This document shows positions 60,621 to 64,000 of a DNA stretch of 64,000 nucleotides, one piece after another. The stretch comes from Methanomicrobiales archaeon (GTDB lineage: Archaea; Halobacteriota; Methanomicrobia; Methanomicrobiales; JACTUA01). The notes below the pieces were generated by a model, which was not told where the DNA came from, did not search any database, and worked only from the letters and a program-made list of their open reading frames with translations. Location: assembly GCA_015660865.1 (NCBI GenBank), contig JACTUA010000002.1, positions 124,548 to 188,547 on the forward strand, written 5' to 3'. The position numbers and the translations under genes are program-made. The first letter of the stretch is position 1. Every line of letters starts with the position of its first letter.

Positions 60621-61046
60621 ATGGACGGGGATATCAGGGTTCCGCAGCCGGTGAACGACAGGGTGAGCGAGCTGGAGAAGAAGGTACGGGAGATGGAGGC
60701 CCTCATCAAGGGTCTCACGAACGAGCTCCTGGACCTCAAGTCTGTCGTCGAGAGGATGAATAACAGGATGGAGGAGAAGCGTCCCCAGGTCATGACACGC
60801 CCGCAGGGCCGGGTCAATGTCTCCCAGAGAGAGCCCGCACCTGTCAACGAGGGCGAGCTCGTGCGGATCATGCAGCCCGACGGGACCATGAAGGAGGAGC
60901 GGAGGAAGGACTCGGACTATATCATCGCCTCCGCCCGCTCGGCCGCGGCCCTCAAGAACAAGGGCAAGGGGGAGCCGTCGAAGGGAAAGGGATCCACGGC
61001 CCTCATCTACGCGGTCGAGGAGGAAGACTCCAAAACTAAGAAGTAA
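60621..61046 (+). CDS. Coiled-coil protein upstream of SMC, unknown function
   Basis: A 141-residue hydrophilic protein. Residues about 13-52 are a strong heptad coiled coil: NDRVSELEKKVREMEALIKG with LTNELLDLKSVVERMNNRMEE. A Pro/Arg linker follows, then a conserved-looking GELVRIMQPDGTMKEERRKDSDYIIASARSAA region (about 82-115, in two parts) and a Lys-rich end. No signal or membrane segment. It precedes smc by 34 bases on the same strand, and a small DNA-associated or SMC-linked role is possible, but unproven. A palindrome CTTAAACGTTAAG lies upstream. Confidence 0.7.
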   Translation: MDGDIRVPQPVNDRVSELEKKVREMEALIKGLTNELLDLKSVVERMNNRMEEKRPQVMTRPQGRVNVSQREPAPVNEGELVRIMQPDGTMKEERRKDSDYIIASARSAAALKNKGKGEPSKGKGSTALIYAVEEEDSKTKK

Positions 61047-61053
61047 GAGCCCG

Positions 61054-61064
61054 TTTATTTTTTA
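61054..61064 (+). promoter_or_regulatory. TATA-like box of smc
   Basis: TTTATTTTTTA lies about 23-25 bases before the GTG at 61081, fitting a leaderless start. It also contains a T run that could end the upstream transcript. Confidence 0.4.
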
Positions 61065-61080
61065 GCCAGAACGACAGACC

Positions 61081-64000
61081 GTGGGGCCGGCCTTGCATAT
61101 CACCCAGATCGAGATCGATAACTTCAAGTCGTTCGGGCGAAAGACCACCATCCCCTTCCTCGACGCCTTCACCGTCATCTCGGGGCCGAACGGCTCAGGG
61201 AAGTCCAATATCATCGACGCCATCCTCTTCTCCCTCGCCCTCTCCTCCTCACGGGGCCTCCGTGCAGAGAAGCTCACCGACCTTATCAACCTGAACTCGG
61301 GGAAGAACACCGCCGAGGTCGCCATCAGCTTCTCGGACGGTACCGTCATCCGGAGGCGGATCCGGCGGACGCCCCACGGGTACTACAGCTACAACTACCT
61401 GAACAACCGGCTCTGCAAGCAGACCGATATCACCGATTTCCTCGCAAAGGTCGGGATCAAGCCCGAGGGCTACAACGTGGTGATGCAGGGGGACATCACC
61501 CGGATCATGGAGATGTCCGACACCGAGCGGAGGAAGATCCTCGACGAGATCGCAGGCGTCGCCGAGTTCGACTCCAAGAGGGAGGCTGCCCTTGGGGAGC
61601 TGGACGTGGTCCGGGAGCGGGTCGAACGGGAGGAGCTGATGCTCCACGAGCTCGACACCCGGCTCCAGGAGCTCGAGAATGAACGTGACCGTGCAGTGGA
61701 GTATCGTTCCCTCCTCGATAAGATCCACCACTTCGAGGGCTGCCGCTCAGCCGCCGAGCTCCGCGAGAAGGAGAAGGAACTCCTCACCCTGAGGGAACTC
61801 GCGGGGGAGCAGGGGAAGGCCCTCGAGAAGGCGAGAGGGGCTGCTGCAGATGTCGCAGCGACCATCAACCGCCTCAACGGCGAGCTCGCGGAGCTCGACG
61901 GGAAGATCAACGAGAAGAGCGGGCCCGAGTACCTGGGGCTCGTCTCCACCCTCGAAGCAGAGAAAGGGAAGATCGCGCTCGCCGAGCAGACCATCGAGCG
62001 GCTGGGGAAGGAGAAGGAGGGGAACCTCGAGGAGATCAACCGCATCTACATGGACCAGAAGCGGGCCGAGGCCAAGGTCACCGAGTGTACACAGTCCGTC
62101 CGGACCCTTTCCATCGACCGGGCGAACCTCGCCATGGAGGCGGGATCCCTCCGGGGCAAGTTCGAGGTTATGGACAGGGACGTGAAGTCCAGGACCGCGA
62201 ACGTCGAGAGCTCCCGGGACCGGCTCTTTCAGCTCATGGAGGAGGTGGAGAAGAAGAAATCCGCCCGGGCCGAGGTGATCCATAAGAAAGACCTCCTCAT
62301 CGAGAAGAGCAGGACCCGCACCTCCGAGCGGGAGCGACTCCAGAAGGAGGTGGAGGCTACCGAGGCCGAGATGGCCGAGAAAGACCGGCAGGTTGCCGAA
62401 TGCGGGACCTCTACCGCTGACCGGGAGGCAGAGAAGCAGGCCCTGGACAGGGAGCTGGCAGCGGCCGAGGGGAATCTCTTCGCCCTCCGTGCCGAGGCCC
62501 AGCGGCTCGAGACCGATGGCCGGGCCCGGGAGCGGGAGCTCGCCCGCCTCGAGGCGCAGCAGCAGGCGACCGGCGAAGGGACCGAGCGGGGGCTCGAGGC
62601 CGTCCGCGGCATGGACGGGGTCCACGGGACCATCCGGGAGCTCGGGAAGGTGGATCCGGAGTATGCGGTCGCCCTCTCTGTCGCTGCCGGCGGCAGGATC
62701 CGGAACATCGTTGTCGACAATGACAGGGTAGCAGCCGATGCCATCACCCTCCTCAAGGAGCAGAAGCTCGGGAGGTTCACCTTCCTCCCCCTGAAGAACC
62801 TGAAGACCGTAAACCTCCCGCCCCTCGAGGCACGGCCGGGGGTCATCGACTATGCGGTGAACCTGATCCATTACGACCCCGTATACGCGCCTGCATTCCG
62901 CATCGTCTTCGGCCGGACTGTGGTGGTCGACACCCTGGAGCGTGCCAGGAAGCTCCTTGGCCGCTACCGGATGGTGACCCTCGAAGGGGAACTCCTCGAG
63001 GAGAGCGGGGCGATGACCGGCGGGTCCCTGAAGAAGGTGAAGGGCTTCGGGATCGCGGCCGACGATGACATCGCCCGGCTCCGCGCCGAGATCCAGGGGC
63101 TCGCCGTCGAGGCGGAGGAGGTGAAGGAGGCCATCCAGAAGGCCGAGGCCGGGACCACCGGCCTCAGGGCAAAGAGGACCACGCTCGACGAGGAGATGGC
63201 CCGCTTCCGGATCCTCGCGGAGGAGTACAACAAGCGGCGGGAGGCCCTCACCGCCGAACGTGAGGCGGACCTCGCCGCGCTCGCGAAGATCGGGGAGGAG
63301 ACCGGCGGTGGTTCCCAGGAGCTCGCTGCCTGCGAGCAGGAGCTCGACGGGATGAGCCAGGATATCGGCCAGCTCACGGGCGAGGTCGAGGATCTCAAGA
63401 AGACCCTGGACGACGCGACCCTCCCCGGCATCGTCCAGGAGATGGAGCGCCTCCGCACCGAGGCCGACGAGGTCGAGAAGCGGCTCCGGAACAAGGACAC
63501 CGAGATCGCCGGCGTCCAGCAGGAGAGGTCCTACTTCACCAAGCGGGCGGAGGAGCTCTCGGGAGACAAAGAACGGGTCACTGGTAAGAACAAGGAGATC
63601 GATGTCACCGTCGCCTCGGCAAAGGAGGAGATCGGGCGGGCGAAGGGGTCCATCGCCTCGCTCGACGAGCGCCTCTCGGCCTTCTCGAAGGATCTGTCGG
63701 GGCTCCGTACCGCCCGGGACGGGCTCACCGAAAAGGTCAGGACCGCGGAGCGGAAGCGTGCGGAGAAGGAAGCCGGTATCGAACGGATCGCCGTCCAGAT
63801 AGCAGCTCTCGACGAGAAGGAGAAGTCCCTCGCGGCTGCGCTCGAGGGCCTGCGGGTCCAGGCGGCCGGTATCGAGACCGAGCTCTCCCTCAAGGAGATC
63901 GAGGACGGCCTCGCGGAGGCGAAGAAGTCCGTCGAGGGGATGGGCGCGGTGAACATGCTCGCCATCGAGGAGTACGAGCGGACCTGCGCCCGGGTGAAGG
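61081..64000 (+). CDS. smc: Chromosome segregation ATPase SMC (3' end outside window)
   Basis: Long-arm ATPase organising the chromosome. The visible 973 codons run from the N-terminal head to near the second head. Residues about 1-165 hold the ATP head: NFKSFGRKTTIPFL, Walker A SGPNGSGKSNIIDA and a Q-loop MQGDITRIMEM. Coiled coil spans about 165-500, the hinge about 515-665 with HGTIRELGKVDPEYAVALSV and GAMTGGSLKK, and a second coiled coil to the edge, ending near VNMLAIEEYE. The C-terminal signature and Walker B are missing only because the window ends. GTG at 61081 is chosen for its TATA spacing; TTG at 61093 is the alternative. It follows the coiled-coil gene. Confidence 0.95.
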   Translation, partial: MGPALHITQIEIDNFKSFGRKTTIPFLDAFTVISGPNGSGKSNIIDAILFSLALSSSRGLRAEKLTDLINLNSGKNTAEVAISFSDGTVIRRRIRRTPHGYYSYNYLNNRLCKQTDITDFLAKVGIKPEGYNVVMQGDITRIMEMSDTERRKILDEIAGVAEFDSKREAALGELDVVRERVEREELMLHELDTRLQELENERDRAVEYRSLLDKIHHFEGCRSAAELREKEKELLTLRELAGEQGKALEKARGAAADVAATINRLNGELAELDGKINEKSGPEYLGLVSTLEAEKGKIALAEQTIERLGKEKEGNLEEINRIYMDQKRAEAKVTECTQSVRTLSIDRANLAMEAGSLRGKFEVMDRDVKSRTANVESSRDRLFQLMEEVEKKKSARAEVIHKKDLLIEKSRTRTSERERLQKEVEATEAEMAEKDRQVAECGTSTADREAEKQALDRELAAAEGNLFALRAEAQRLETDGRARERELARLEAQQQATGEGTERGLEAVRGMDGVHGTIRELGKVDPEYAVALSVAAGGRIRNIVVDNDRVAADAITLLKEQKLGRFTFLPLKNLKTVNLPPLEARPGVIDYAVNLIHYDPVYAPAFRIVFGRTVVVDTLERARKLLGRYRMVTLEGELLEESGAMTGGSLKKVKGFGIAADDDIARLRAEIQGLAVEAEEVKEAIQKAEAGTTGLRAKRTTLDEEMARFRILAEEYNKRREALTAEREADLAALAKIGEETGGGSQELAACEQELDGMSQDIGQLTGEVEDLKKTLDDATLPGIVQEMERLRTEADEVEKRLRNKDTEIAGVQQERSYFTKRAEELSGDKERVTGKNKEIDVTVASAKEEIGRAKGSIASLDERLSAFSKDLSGLRTARDGLTEKVRTAERKRAEKEAGIERIAVQIAALDEKEKSLAAALEGLRVQAAGIETELSLKEIEDGLAEAKKSVEGMGAVNMLAIEEYERTCARVK

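Noticed and set aside
1-64000. CRISPR arrays, rRNA, riboswitches, transposases or integrases
   Set aside because: No regularly spaced repeats of 24-40 bases, no rRNA-like sequence, no recognisable riboswitch core and no transposase or integrase motifs were seen.

Overview
The window is a stretch of a high-GC methanogenic archaeon, most likely of the order Methanomicrobiales. The evidence is a set of archaeal or methanogen genes: the archaeal early shikimate route (ADH synthase plus type II dehydroquinate synthase), coenzyme F420 genes cofG/cofC/cofE, PCNA, primase large subunit PriL, Alba, ribosomal protein S17e, SMC, PurS, a ferredoxin-thioredoxin reductase catalytic subunit, and several secreted proteins with archaeal-type C-terminal anchors. 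Promoters show AT-rich TATA boxes about 25 bases from the start, and many adjacent genes overlap as ATGA or TGATG. Genus cannot be settled from the sequence alone.

Layout. 1-6524 (minus): a tight aromatic amino acid operon, running ADHS paralogue, ADHS, DHQS II, TyrA, PheA, AroA and an AroK-AroE fusion cut by the window edge. A run of 9-base repeats lies upstream of its promoter. 6525-7155: no convincing gene, but several copies of a GC-rich intergenic repeat. 7156-9521 (minus): a metallo-beta-lactamase/double-rhodanese protein and a ferritin-like/VIT1 iron transporter. 9683-11966: an AT-rich type II restriction-modification pair. 12087-17909 (plus): a REC-PAS-PAS-kinase sensor, a membrane protein, HxlB, an aminotransferase and an M42 peptidase. 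18076-22343 (minus): a lipoprotein cyclophilin, a SulP transporter, a secreted protein, a cupin and a small membrane protein. 22629-23603 (minus): an AT-rich M48 protease next to tRNA-Arg(GCG). 23784-27271: a methyltransferase, an Fe-S protein, secreted proteins and a previously easy-to-miss 43-residue Cys protein with a TTG start. 27393-32249: a surface glycan cluster (mannose-1-P guanylyltransferase, GT2-GtrA, GT39). 32348-33810 (minus): MoaA and RlmE. 33952-35720: PCNA and PriL.

35721-37450 is an AT-rich accessory pocket: an HNH nuclease, tiny basic proteins, a membrane protein and two copies of a zinc-ribbon gene, one frameshifted and one a remnant. 37547-41601 holds a ThiN protein, a DUF169 protein, a secreted protein, S17e and a pirin. 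41762-46495 (plus): lysine/threonine genes dapA, dapB and asd with ferredoxin, Alba and an M20 hydrolase. 46509-53077: a polyphosphate module (SixA, PPK1, a CHAD-phosphoesterase fusion, Ppx-HD). 53089-55104 (minus): FTR, PurQ, PurS and PurC. 55101-57549: F420 genes cofG, cofC and cofE. 57546-60419 (minus): a folate-type C1 set (DHPS-like, FolD, GlyA). 60621-64000 (plus): a coiled-coil protein and SMC, cut by the right edge.

I saw no rRNA, CRISPR array, transposase or integrase. The most noteworthy items are the AroK-AroE fusion, the polyphosphate module with its CHAD-phosphoesterase fusion, the small Cys protein, the accessory pocket with its zinc-ribbon duplication and frameshift, and the repeat arrays upstream of the aromatic and PCNA promoters.
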